Source: Bellilinea sp040754815
GTDB taxonomy: Bacteria; Chloroflexota; Anaerolineae; Anaerolineales; Anaerolineaceae
Assembly (NCBI GenBank): GCA_040754815.1
Contig: JBFMBX010000003.1
Coordinates: 372,001 to 436,000 of the forward strand
Length of the DNA: 64,000 nucleotides
Direction of reading: 5' to 3'
Part shown: piece by piece, positions 34,570-42,682 of the stretch
Layout: each line of letters begins with the position of its first letter
Numbering within the stretch: the first letter of the stretch is position 1
The notes under the pieces: generated by a model
The model's database searches: none
Told to the model about the DNA's origin: nothing
Seen by the model: the letters and a program-made list of their open reading frames with translations, nothing else
Made by a program: the position numbers and the translations under genes

Positions 34570-36087
34570 CTAACGACGTCCCTTTTTTCGATAATAGAAA
34601 ACAATTGATACGATCACTACAACCGGAAAAATAATACTGAGATAAACAACCTCACCTGGGTTGCTGGGCGGGGAATTATTACTAAAATCAGGTATTGGAG
34701 AGGCTGATGGTTCGGAAGTGGAATCGGGTGATTCTGGTGTGAAAGTTGCCAATTCGGCAGACAAAGGTTGTATGGTGGGCCAGGGAGTTGGTAACAACGA
34801 GGGGGCATCCGTAATCGTTCCCGTCATCACATTAATTTCATAAATTTGACTACCATACCATGCTGCAATAATGGTATTACCTCCTACAATTGTTACGGTA
34901 GGGTTGGTCATGTTGGTATCTTCTCCATATACTGTGGCGATTGCTGGTTTACTCCATCTTTCATCACCCAAATAAATACTATGCCATAAACCTAACCGAT
35001 CACCGTAAACGTCATATCCCTCACGAATTCGGTTAGCAATAAATACATGCAACCTGTTTAAACTATCTTTGGCAAATTGAACCGCCCCATTGTCGCCAAT
35101 CAATGTTGGAAAGACATCATAAGGAGTAGTCCATGTTTTTCCGTGATCATAAGAATACATCACCCCCCGGTAAGCCCTGAACCCACCCTCCCAAATCGAG
35201 ACCAGTTCACCCGGTCCCAGTAACGCAAAATTGTTCCAATCACGTTCATATTCGTTTTCCAACCGAACGCTCAATGGAAATGGATTAGCCCAGGTCACAC
35301 CGTTGTCTTCTGAGTATGTGAAATAGACAGCCTGTCCGTTTCCCGATTCATCCCACTCTGTCCAGGATAGATATATGTAATTCGGTGGCTCTAAAAGAAT
35401 TTTTAGATTGCTTCCACCTCGTTTGGGGTCAGAAAATTTATAGATATCCCGAGGATAGGACCACGTTTCCCCTTTATCGGGAGAGGAAATATAAGTGATT
35501 GCCCTCCCTTCAATTCCACCCGTACCTCTTGCATAAATAACGTGCAAGCCTTGTTCGGGGTTATAAGCGATATCTGCTGAATATTGTTGACCGGTCAGAT
35601 CTTCTGCCAGGCGGCTTGGACTGGATTCGGAGTTTAGCAATGTACCATTTCTCGAAAGAATTTGCTGATAATTTAAAGCATAGCGGGGAAAATTGGGGAG
35701 CGTCATCCAAATCAAATGAATGATGCCATTTTCGTCAAAAACCCCACGAGGATACGTCGCAACGGGATTACCATCGCTCAAAGGAGAGAGATATAAATCA
35801 ACAGGTTTTGTCCACGTTTGACCATTCCAGACGCTGTATAAAATTGTATCTGCACTGTTTCCCGGTGCGGGGCCGGTTTTTTCGGCCCAAAATAAATGTG
35901 CAAAACCAGCCGGGTCTGCCAGTAAAAATGGGTCTGTAGATGTGGAGGGAGAGTTGGAAATATTAACCGGCGGTTGCCAGTTAATGTTAATTCCCTGAGC
36001 CTGTATCTTCATTTGAGGGCGAAAAAATAAAGAGATACTTAATAAACAAACCATAAAGGTAATTAAATAATTTTTATAGATTTTCAT
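34570..36087 (-). CDS. Secreted, membrane-anchored Asp-box (sialidase-like) beta-propeller
   Basis: 505 residues. A signal peptide (residues 1-30, ending QAQ) leads to a propeller domain with Asp-box repeats S-x-D-x-G-x-T-W: SPDKGETWSYP, SEDNGVTWANP and SYDHGKTWTTP. A Pro/Ser/Thr-rich linker (about 430-470) is followed by a single membrane helix and a basic tail RKKGRR, so the protein is displayed outside and tethered. The fold is that of sialidases and related propellers, but I do not see the full set of sialidase arginines, so an enzyme role is not supported. It may bind, trim or anchor the exported glycan. Its larger sister lies 16 bases upstream in transcription. Confidence 0.8.
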   Translation of the reverse strand: MKIYKNYLITFMVCLLSISLFFRPQMKIQAQGININWQPPVNISNSPSTSTDPFLLADPAGFAHLFWAEKTGPAPGNSADTILYSVWNGQTWTKPVDLYLSPLSDGNPVATYPRGVFDENGIIHLIWMTLPNFPRYALNYQQILSRNGTLLNSESSPSRLAEDLTGQQYSADIAYNPEQGLHVIYARGTGGIEGRAITYISSPDKGETWSYPRDIYKFSDPKRGGSNLKILLEPPNYIYLSWTEWDESGNGQAVYFTYSEDNGVTWANPFPLSVRLENEYERDWNNFALLGPGELVSIWEGGFRAYRGVMYSYDHGKTWTTPYDVFPTLIGDNGAVQFAKDSLNRLHVFIANRIREGYDVYGDRLGLWHSIYLGDERWSKPAIATVYGEDTNMTNPTVTIVGGNTIIAAWYGSQIYEINVMTGTITDAPSLLPTPWPTIQPLSAELATFTPESPDSTSEPSASPIPDFSNNSPPSNPGEVVYLSIIFPVVVIVSIVFYYRKKGRR

Positions 36088-36103
36088 TTCCGTTGCTTCA
36101 TCA

Positions 36104-38722
36104 TCATGATGATTGCTTTAGCCACATTCGGTACACAGTTACCCCAACTATTAGAATGATTGAGAAAAATACACCGATCAAAATACCAATGGTTGGGTTA
36201 ATCGTAAGTGATGGAGCCGGGTTTATAAATTGAGTGGGCTGCAGGGTGGAAATTGTAGCTGGCTGAGTAGGAGTATTGATCTCCCCGGCATTCGCCTCAT
36301 TTTCATTAGCCTCGATAATCGGTTGTGGCGTTTCAAGCATAGGTAGATCTTCAAGTTGCTGGGATGCAAAAATCAACTGATACTCTATGAGGTTTTCAGT
36401 CGTTGTAATGCCCAATGAGAAAACTGTTCCTAAAAATCCGGTTGGTGACATGACGAGGATGGGAGAAGTAAAATGAACGATAGGCTCAAATTCAATCTCT
36501 TTGGATGGTTTGGTTAGCCAGTCGTTTTCCCATGTTTGTTGTTGCAGGGAATATACATCATTTGCCAGGAGCATTTGAACCAGATGAATTCGGCCTGAAG
36601 AATCGGAAGTGATTGAAGGTGATCCAATTAATTCCCCCAATAATGGGGACAAACTCTCGGTTTGCCAGTCTTCTCCGTTGGTCGATATTTGATGCCAGAT
36701 TTCTTTTTGATTTTCATTAATTGCCAGCCAAAACCGATGTAGCGTACCGTTTGAACTCTCCAGAATTTGACTCCAAATGACCGGGTTTTGGCTTACCAGC
36801 TCGGGGGATGACCATGTCTTCCCACCATCGGGCGAATGACGGTAGTATAGCCCAGTGGGGTATAAGTTATCTGACGAGATTTGGGAACTTCTCCACAAGA
36901 GGTGATACTGGTTTGAATTTGAAACCACCAGTTGAGGATAACTTATCACGGCCGGCTCAATTTCACTTCCAGTCACTAATCCAATGGGCTGACTCCATGA
37001 TGCTCCCCCATCATTTGATTCGGACAAATAAACACCCCTATTCTCGTTCACGGGTACTGCATAAACAACAATAATCTTTCCGGTAGTATCGGTGATGAGG
37101 AACGGTGAATCGGCTCTATGGTCCGGTGATGAGATTTTTACAGCAGTGCCCCAGGATGCAGGTATAATTGCCTGGTTGGCGGGGGATGACGAAAAATATA
37201 TTTCTCCCTTAAAACCATCTTTCCATACCAGTAAAAGAGAGTCACGTCGGGCATCGTAACCCGCAGAGATTTGATCGGTAAATTCATTTATTGCTCGTTG
37301 AATGGGAACTGGGGCCACCCATAGGCGTTTATCTTCCCATCGGGAATAAAATATGGTATTGCCGGGTAAATCTGAAATTCCTTCGCTCCCCTTGCTCCAA
37401 AATAAGTGGAGTTGTTGTTGTGCATCGGCAGTTAAAGAAATGGATGAAAAAGGAGTTTCACTAAATGTAATTGTTTCAAAAGAACTCCAGGAATTATCTT
37501 GTTCAAACCAGGATCCTATATCGCCGAGGCTTCTTTGCCTCCACCAGATATCACGTTGTTCCAGATCGGAGCCAATTAAATTCAGATATCCATTGTTATC
37601 AACCAGAACTTGCTGCTGGTTGAGCGTCAGGATTGAGCGTGTAGAAGGGTCAATGACCTGCAGCATTTCGGATTGTTGTTGTGATTTGCTCCACCGCGAC
37701 CCATCCCATGCGGTTAGTGATACCTGGTCGCGATTTACCGTCGTCAATAGCAGGTACTGATTAAATTCCAATAACTGATTTGAGGTGGCGCAGCCGGGAA
37801 CATCCTCCATCATTCTCTTCGGTGTGCTCCATGAGGTTCCAACATCTTCCGAAAATTGAAACGATTGAGCGCAACTGAAACCTGGCTGTCCGTCCTGATA
37901 AACCAGAATTATCTGGTTCCTTGAAATACCAATTTGAATGTTGTAAGGGGTTGTTGCACTTGCTCTGGTTTTTTGACTTGCAATCTCGATGGGGGCTTCC
38001 CAGTTCGTTCCTCCATCTAAAGATCTGGCAAAATAAACTGTTTTTAATAGGCGATTATCCCATGCCAGAAAGAGTTGGGGGGCTGCCTCATTACTTGTGG
38101 CGGCAATTTGAACGTTTGCAGACCCTGCTTCCAGTGCCCTGAGATAACGAGAAGCGTAAATCAAAACAGGTGACTGCCAACTGGCACCAGCAGTAGTGGA
38201 CTTTTGATAATAAACTCCGGCTGGTCTGTTTTCATCATCAGTTGATTGAATAAATGTTAAATGGATGCTTCCGTCGGAGGCGACCAGCGCATCAAATTCG
38301 GCGATGCCGTTTGTGAGGAGTACAGAGCCGCTCCATATACCTGGATTGCTAAGATTATTTCCAGTAGCACGATTGTAAAATAAATTACCGTCAGCATCCA
38401 ACCAAAATGCGTGAATCTGGTTGTTTTCTCCAAGCACAAGCCTGGGGACATATAACTCGTTAGGCGCACTAACCTTAACCGGTGCACTCCAATTTTCACC
38501 ATCAAATTGAGCATACATTAAATCATCGAAATCATCCAGCCAGTAAACATGAATAATATCATCCGGTGTAATGACGAATGAAGGTGAAGAGGATGAACCA
38601 GAAATGGAAATATTGACCGCTTCTGACCAAACATCGGTGACTTGAGCAGAAATTCTTTCAGGTATAAAAAAAGATAGAAACAGCAAAAATGAAATGAGTG
38701 TGCGTATTTTGAAAATTTTCAC
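36104..38722 (-). CDS. Large secreted, membrane-anchored Asp-box (sialidase-like) propeller
   Basis: About 872 residues from the GTG at 38722, roughly twice the usual propeller length and probably two propellers in series. GAGGA lies 11 bases before the GTG, and the protein then starts directly with a signal peptide. The longer reading to 38791 (TTG) would put 23 extra residues ahead of the signal and overlap the acyltransferase gene. Asp boxes include SLDGGTNW, SEDVGTSW, SNDGGASW and SPDGGKTW. A Thr/Pro-rich linker (about 810-840) precedes a final membrane helix and a short basic end. Same architecture as the 505-residue neighbour; the two form a paralogous pair placed next to the exporter genes. 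Function unknown; glycan binding is a reasonable guess. Confidence 0.78.
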   Translation of the reverse strand: MKIFKIRTLISFLLFLSFFIPERISAQVTDVWSEAVNISISGSSSSPSFVITPDDIIHVYWLDDFDDLMYAQFDGENWSAPVKVSAPNELYVPRLVLGENNQIHAFWLDADGNLFYNRATGNNLSNPGIWSGSVLLTNGIAEFDALVASDGSIHLTFIQSTDDENRPAGVYYQKSTTAGASWQSPVLIYASRYLRALEAGSANVQIAATSNEAAPQLFLAWDNRLLKTVYFARSLDGGTNWEAPIEIASQKTRASATTPYNIQIGISRNQIILVYQDGQPGFSCAQSFQFSEDVGTSWSTPKRMMEDVPGCATSNQLLEFNQYLLLTTVNRDQVSLTAWDGSRWSKSQQQSEMLQVIDPSTRSILTLNQQQVLVDNNGYLNLIGSDLEQRDIWWRQRSLGDIGSWFEQDNSWSSFETITFSETPFSSISLTADAQQQLHLFWSKGSEGISDLPGNTIFYSRWEDKRLWVAPVPIQRAINEFTDQISAGYDARRDSLLLVWKDGFKGEIYFSSSPANQAIIPASWGTAVKISSPDHRADSPFLITDTTGKIIVVYAVPVNENRGVYLSESNDGGASWSQPIGLVTGSEIEPAVISYPQLVVSNSNQYHLLWRSSQISSDNLYPTGLYYRHSPDGGKTWSSPELVSQNPVIWSQILESSNGTLHRFWLAINENQKEIWHQISTNGEDWQTESLSPLLGELIGSPSITSDSSGRIHLVQMLLANDVYSLQQQTWENDWLTKPSKEIEFEPIVHFTSPILVMSPTGFLGTVFSLGITTTENLIEYQLIFASQQLEDLPMLETPQPIIEANENEANAGEINTPTQPATISTLQPTQFINPAPSLTINPTIGILIGVFFSIILIVGVTVYRMWLKQSS

Positions 38723-38783
38723 AGAATTTTGTGTCCTCGTATTAAAGAGCAATTGCGGAAAGGAAAAGCCTGAAAATAGTTCA

Positions 38784-39830
38784 TTATCCAAAGATCATTT
38801 TGTAAAATGATCTTCCGCTTCGCTTTTCAATTGCTTCCATCCAGTAAAGCGGGAGTAGAAGGGTAATGGCTGCAACTAGAAAGACAATAACTGGCTGATA
38901 GATGAGAATATTTTTTGACCCTATTGCGATAATGGCGGTTAATAACAGGTTGATCAGAATCAAATTGATAAGATAAAGGCCATAGGATCTTTTACCAAGC
39001 CTTTCAAACCAGTGAATAAACGGTATTTGCTCGCGTTTAAGGGTAGTAAGCCATAGAACACCAAAAAAAGGGGCGATAATTTCTACGATTGGAAAATTTG
39101 TAAAACCTAATTGAGTGCTTACTGATATTACGAATAAACACAAGGTAATAAAAAGTGAGATAAGAGATAAAGGATTGAGCAGTTTTCTGCTTTTTTCTGA
39201 ATTCAAACCATAGATAATGCCCAGAGGATAAAAGATTCCCCAAAGGGCCAATGGGAGGCGAATTACAGGTAAGGCCAGTGTGTTCGTCCAGTCTGGAAAA
39301 ACTTTGCCAAATAAATCGGGGCGTAGGATAATAACCAGAAAAGCCTGATATGCCAAAAAGAGTAAAAAGATCAGGGTTTGAGATTTGCGGGATAACCACA
39401 CTAATAAAGGCGCGAGAATTGTAAAAAATAATAATAGCGGTACAAAATTATTAGGATAGCCGATGATTAAGTTTTTCGCATAGCCAACAAGGTCTGTCTT
39501 TTCTCCAAACAAATAAAACGCGACCACGTAAAACAATACTGACCACAAAATATAGGGGATTAGTATGAACTTGATTGTATTTGGAACCAACCGAACCATT
39601 CCTTGAAAATCTTTTCCCTGCGCTGCGTATGCAAAATAACTGGCTGCTAAGAAAAGAAAGAGGGGAACAGCAAAAATACCAAATTCTTTAATTGCAACCA
39701 GTATATATTTTTGCCATTGTGGTAAGATTACTCCTTCAACCCTGGCGAATTGCATGCCCAAAGTTATTGAGTGATTTATAACCACAAGGAAAATTGCTAA
39801 ACCGCGCAGCGCAGGGAAATGTCTGCTCAT
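38784..39830 (-). CDS. Acyltransferase-3 family membrane protein
   Basis: 348 residues and about ten membrane helices. The N-terminus LRGLAIFLVVINHSITLG carries the RG and His of AT3 acyltransferases, and SYGLYLINLILINL is the late helix. It differs from the three AT3 proteins at 13-18 kb in having the classical R-G-L-A start rather than L-N-G-V-A. It probably O-acylates the glycan outside the cell. It lies ten bases after the Sat-CysC gene and upstream of the propeller pair. Confidence 0.8.
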   Translation of the reverse strand: MSRHFPALRGLAIFLVVINHSITLGMQFARVEGVILPQWQKYILVAIKEFGIFAVPLFLFLAASYFAYAAQGKDFQGMVRLVPNTIKFILIPYILWSVLFYVVAFYLFGEKTDLVGYAKNLIIGYPNNFVPLLLFFTILAPLLVWLSRKSQTLIFLLFLAYQAFLVIILRPDLFGKVFPDWTNTLALPVIRLPLALWGIFYPLGIIYGLNSEKSRKLLNPLSLISLFITLCLFVISVSTQLGFTNFPIVEIIAPFFGVLWLTTLKREQIPFIHWFERLGKRSYGLYLINLILINLLLTAIIAIGSKNILIYQPVIVFLVAAITLLLPLYWMEAIEKRSGRSFYKMIFG

Positions 39831-39840
39831 GATCTCGGCT

Positions 39841-41595
39841 TTAGTGATGACCGTTGTTTGAGACCGGTGATTCTTTCACCAGAAAGCCTCGTTCCTCTAA
39901 ATATGCAATGATCTTTTGAGCATTTTGGAGTGGAGTGGAGTTGACGGTTTCAAGTGTGAGTTCGGGATTGACCGGTGCTTCATAGGGATCGTCAACGCCG
40001 GTAAAACCGGTTAATTGACCTCGCCGGGCTTTGGCATATAAACCTTTGACATCCCGACTCTCACACAATTCAATGGGAGTATCCATAAAAATTTCGATGA
40101 ACTTCTCACTCCCTACCATTTTGCGAACTTCGTTTCGTGCCGCGCGATACGGGCTTATTGCAGCACAAATTGCTACGCCGTTGTGTCTGACGATTTCGCT
40201 TGCCACGAAACCAATGCGAAGAATATTGGTATCGCGATCTTCTCTGGAAAATCCAAGTCCTTTTGACAGGTGTGTTCGAACGACATCGCCATCCAGCAGG
40301 GTAATCTGCTTTCCGCGTTCAAGCAATAATGTAGTAAGAATTTCAGCAGTGGTTGACTTACCCGCGCCGCTCAAACCCGTAAACCAGATGCAAAAACCCT
40401 GTTCGTGGCGAGGTGGGTAAACTTGTTGTAGAATTTGGGCGGTTTCGGGACGTGTAAACCATTCAGGAAGCAAAACTCCTTTTTCCAGATAATCCTCTCT
40501 CACCTGTGTCCCTGATATTGAATACACTTTAGCATTTTCTGGCACTTTGCTAATTTCTTCGTAGCGGTCTTCATCCGGTAAATAGACCAGTTCCTTAAAT
40601 TCAACCGGCGAAACACCAATTTCGTCTGCATATTGGGCAAGTAGGGTTTGTGCTTCGTAGGGGCCGTAAAACGGATTACCATAACTATCTTTGCCGGGAC
40701 CGGCATGATCTCTACCGATGATAAAATGGGTCGCTCCATAATTGCGACGAATTATGGCATGCCAAAGCGCTTCTCGTGGACCGGCCATTCTCATCGCAAG
40801 CGGTAATAGACTCAATAATGTCCGATTGGGATCATAGTATTTATTAACCAGAGTTCGATAAACGCGCACCCTCGTATAGTGATCAACATCACCCGGTTTG
40901 GTCATTCCGACTACGGGGTGAATTAAAAGGCTTCCGTTGATTTCTTCAGCGGCGCGTTTTGTCAATTCTTCGTGTATGCGGTGCATGGGATTGCGAGTCT
41001 GAAAGGCCACTACATTCGAATATCCCATCTGTGATAATCTATTGCGAACCTCTATGGGTGAAAGTCGCAGATCGGAAAAGTCATAATTCTGTGGCAGGTT
41101 GACAACCTGCAACTTACCTGAAATATAAATTTTTCCCCAATGCATCATTTCTGAGATCAAGGGGTGCCGCGGATCGGTGGTGCCTAAAACCAGCCTTGCT
41201 TCTCTTTGGGGATCCCAATGATATACCTCTTCGATATCCATCACAGCCAAAGTGTTGTTGTGCGAGTCGCATAAATTAATCCGATCAGCAAAGGGCGGCA
41301 GGCTGTTTTCATCAATCGGAAGGGTGATGGGAATGGGGAACAGAGTGCCGTTTTTCAACCGCATTTCAGTTAGAACCCGCTCATAATCCTCTTTGCCCAT
41401 GAACCGATTCAGGGGAGAGAAAGCTCCAACTGCCAGCAATTCGAGATCGCAAACGGAGCGTGCTGAAATTTTTACCGAGGGCAGGTGTTTTGATTCTTCA
41501 ATGAGGGTTAATCTTTCATCCCCTGCCGCAATTAAGTTAATCAATTCCCCGCCGTAAGGAGTAATTAATTCGATTTGAGTTTTTAGTTGTTTCAT
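39841..41595 (-). CDS. sat-cysC: Bifunctional sulfate adenylyltransferase/adenylylsulfate kinase
   Basis: 584 residues making PAPS from sulfate and ATP in two steps. The ATP sulfurylase part (about 1-390) has QTRNPMHRIHEEL (the QxRNPxHRxHE motif) and GRDHAGPG. The APS kinase part (about 395-575) has the P-loop GLSGAGKST and RDVKGLYAKARRG. This domain order (sulfurylase first) is known from thermophilic and other bacteria. Since the array encodes three sulfotransferases, the obvious role is to supply PAPS for glycan sulfation rather than cysteine synthesis. GAGGA lies about ten bases upstream of the ATG, and the 85-base gap before it may hold a weak internal promoter. Confidence 0.93.
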   Translation of the reverse strand: MKQLKTQIELITPYGGELINLIAAGDERLTLIEESKHLPSVKISARSVCDLELLAVGAFSPLNRFMGKEDYERVLTEMRLKNGTLFPIPITLPIDENSLPPFADRINLCDSHNNTLAVMDIEEVYHWDPQREARLVLGTTDPRHPLISEMMHWGKIYISGKLQVVNLPQNYDFSDLRLSPIEVRNRLSQMGYSNVVAFQTRNPMHRIHEELTKRAAEEINGSLLIHPVVGMTKPGDVDHYTRVRVYRTLVNKYYDPNRTLLSLLPLAMRMAGPREALWHAIIRRNYGATHFIIGRDHAGPGKDSYGNPFYGPYEAQTLLAQYADEIGVSPVEFKELVYLPDEDRYEEISKVPENAKVYSISGTQVREDYLEKGVLLPEWFTRPETAQILQQVYPPRHEQGFCIWFTGLSGAGKSTTAEILTTLLLERGKQITLLDGDVVRTHLSKGLGFSREDRDTNILRIGFVASEIVRHNGVAICAAISPYRAARNEVRKMVGSEKFIEIFMDTPIELCESRDVKGLYAKARRGQLTGFTGVDDPYEAPVNPELTLETVNSTPLQNAQKIIAYLEERGFLVKESPVSNNGHH

Positions 41596-41628
41596 TGGTT
41601 AGATTCCTCTCAAAATAAATTGCAGGAT

Positions 41629-41657
41629 AAGATATGCATTTTGAAATGAACAGACAA
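41629..41657 (-). promoter_or_regulatory. Possible weak internal promoter before sat-cysC
   Basis: In the 85-base gap, TTGTCT (41652-41657) and TATCTT (41629-41634) on the minus strand are 17 bases apart. Each matches only four of six consensus bases. The gap is the longest in the array, which is the other reason to suspect a promoter. It would let the sulfation and export half be expressed separately. Confidence 0.3.
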
Positions 41658-41680
41658 AAACGATGGCATTTCTCACCCTG

Positions 41681-42682
41681 CTATATGGCGTTATTTGTTG
41701 GCGAAAGTCTCAGTGGTAAAGTTCGGAGATATTCGGTCGTCCTTTTTTTCTGAAGAATATCCTGGATAACCCGGTTGACTTGCTCATCGGTAAGACCAAG
41801 GGTTACGGCAATTTCTTCGGCTGAAAACCCTTCTTCATACCCAAACCAGATTAAGTCCAAAACCTCAAAGGGAAGACGGAAAAAGAATTCTTCCTGAGTG
41901 CTTCCCGCGCTGTATGTGTCTGAGGTCGGAGGCCGCTGTTGAATTTCCTCCGGTATGTTAAGGTAACGGGCCAGTTGATAAACCTGACTTTTGAATAAGT
42001 GCACGATTGGATTCAAATCAACGCCGCCATCCCCATATTTAACAAAAAAACCAAGGTCATGCTCATTTTTATTAGCGGTGCCCACCACGGCATATCCATT
42101 CCGTTCAGCATGGTAATATAACATGGCCATTCGGGTGCGCTGTTTGAAATTTGAAGCCGCCATGATTTGCATAAATTCAGCCGGGGGTATGCGCCTGGTA
42201 ATTTCTTCCCCTTGAGGAGATATTACCGAAAGGTAAAAAACGTTCAAGGTTTGCTCTTCCAGTAAACTTCCCGGTAGGGTGATTTTAGACTTCCACCCTT
42301 TTTCAAATTGGGGAATAATTCGTTGAATCGCCTGATCTCTTCTCTCGTAGCAACCTGCGCCTTTCAGTGCACCGGTTATATCTTCAATTACCGTTTCAAT
42401 GCCTAACTGACCGGCTAATTCCAACGCCAATTGCCGGCTTTCGGGGCTGGACTCTTCCTCGGGTAGTAATACTCCCAGCACTCTTTGGCTGCCCAACGCA
42501 TTTACACAGAGTGCAGCTACCACCGATGAATCAATACCTCCACTAATACCTACCACCACACCTCGCCGATGTAAATTGTTCTGGACACTGGATTTGATCC
42601 AACTCGAAATCCGCTCGCTTTCATGGCGGGGGTCTAGTTTCAATAAATTGATTGAGAATGGTTGGCGGGTGGAAACTGTCAT
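41681..42682 (-). CDS. nadE: NAD-synthetase-like ATP-dependent amidating enzyme
   Basis: 333 residues, NadE family without a glutaminase domain. The ATP loop is GISGGIDSSVVAAL (about 44-57). GTANKNEHDLGFFVKYGDGGVDLNPI (about 200-225) is the NAD synthetase substrate region. A helical C-terminal tail with FSAEEIAVTLGLTDEQVNRVI is also typical. The family amidates a carboxyl group activated as AMP. Lying one base from an asparagine synthetase gene and next to an acyl-AMP ligase and carrier protein, it may act on a glycan precursor rather than on deamido-NAD; that is inference. A plain NAD synthetase function cannot be excluded. GAGG lies four bases before the ATG. Confidence 0.8.
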   Translation of the reverse strand: MTVSTRQPFSINLLKLDPRHESERISSWIKSSVQNNLHRRGVVVGISGGIDSSVVAALCVNALGSQRVLGVLLPEEESSPESRQLALELAGQLGIETVIEDITGALKGAGCYERRDQAIQRIIPQFEKGWKSKITLPGSLLEEQTLNVFYLSVISPQGEEITRRIPPAEFMQIMAASNFKQRTRMAMLYYHAERNGYAVVGTANKNEHDLGFFVKYGDGGVDLNPIVHLFKSQVYQLARYLNIPEEIQQRPPTSDTYSAGSTQEEFFFRLPFEVLDLIWFGYEEGFSAEEIAVTLGLTDEQVNRVIQDILQKKRTTEYLRTLPLRLSPTNNAI

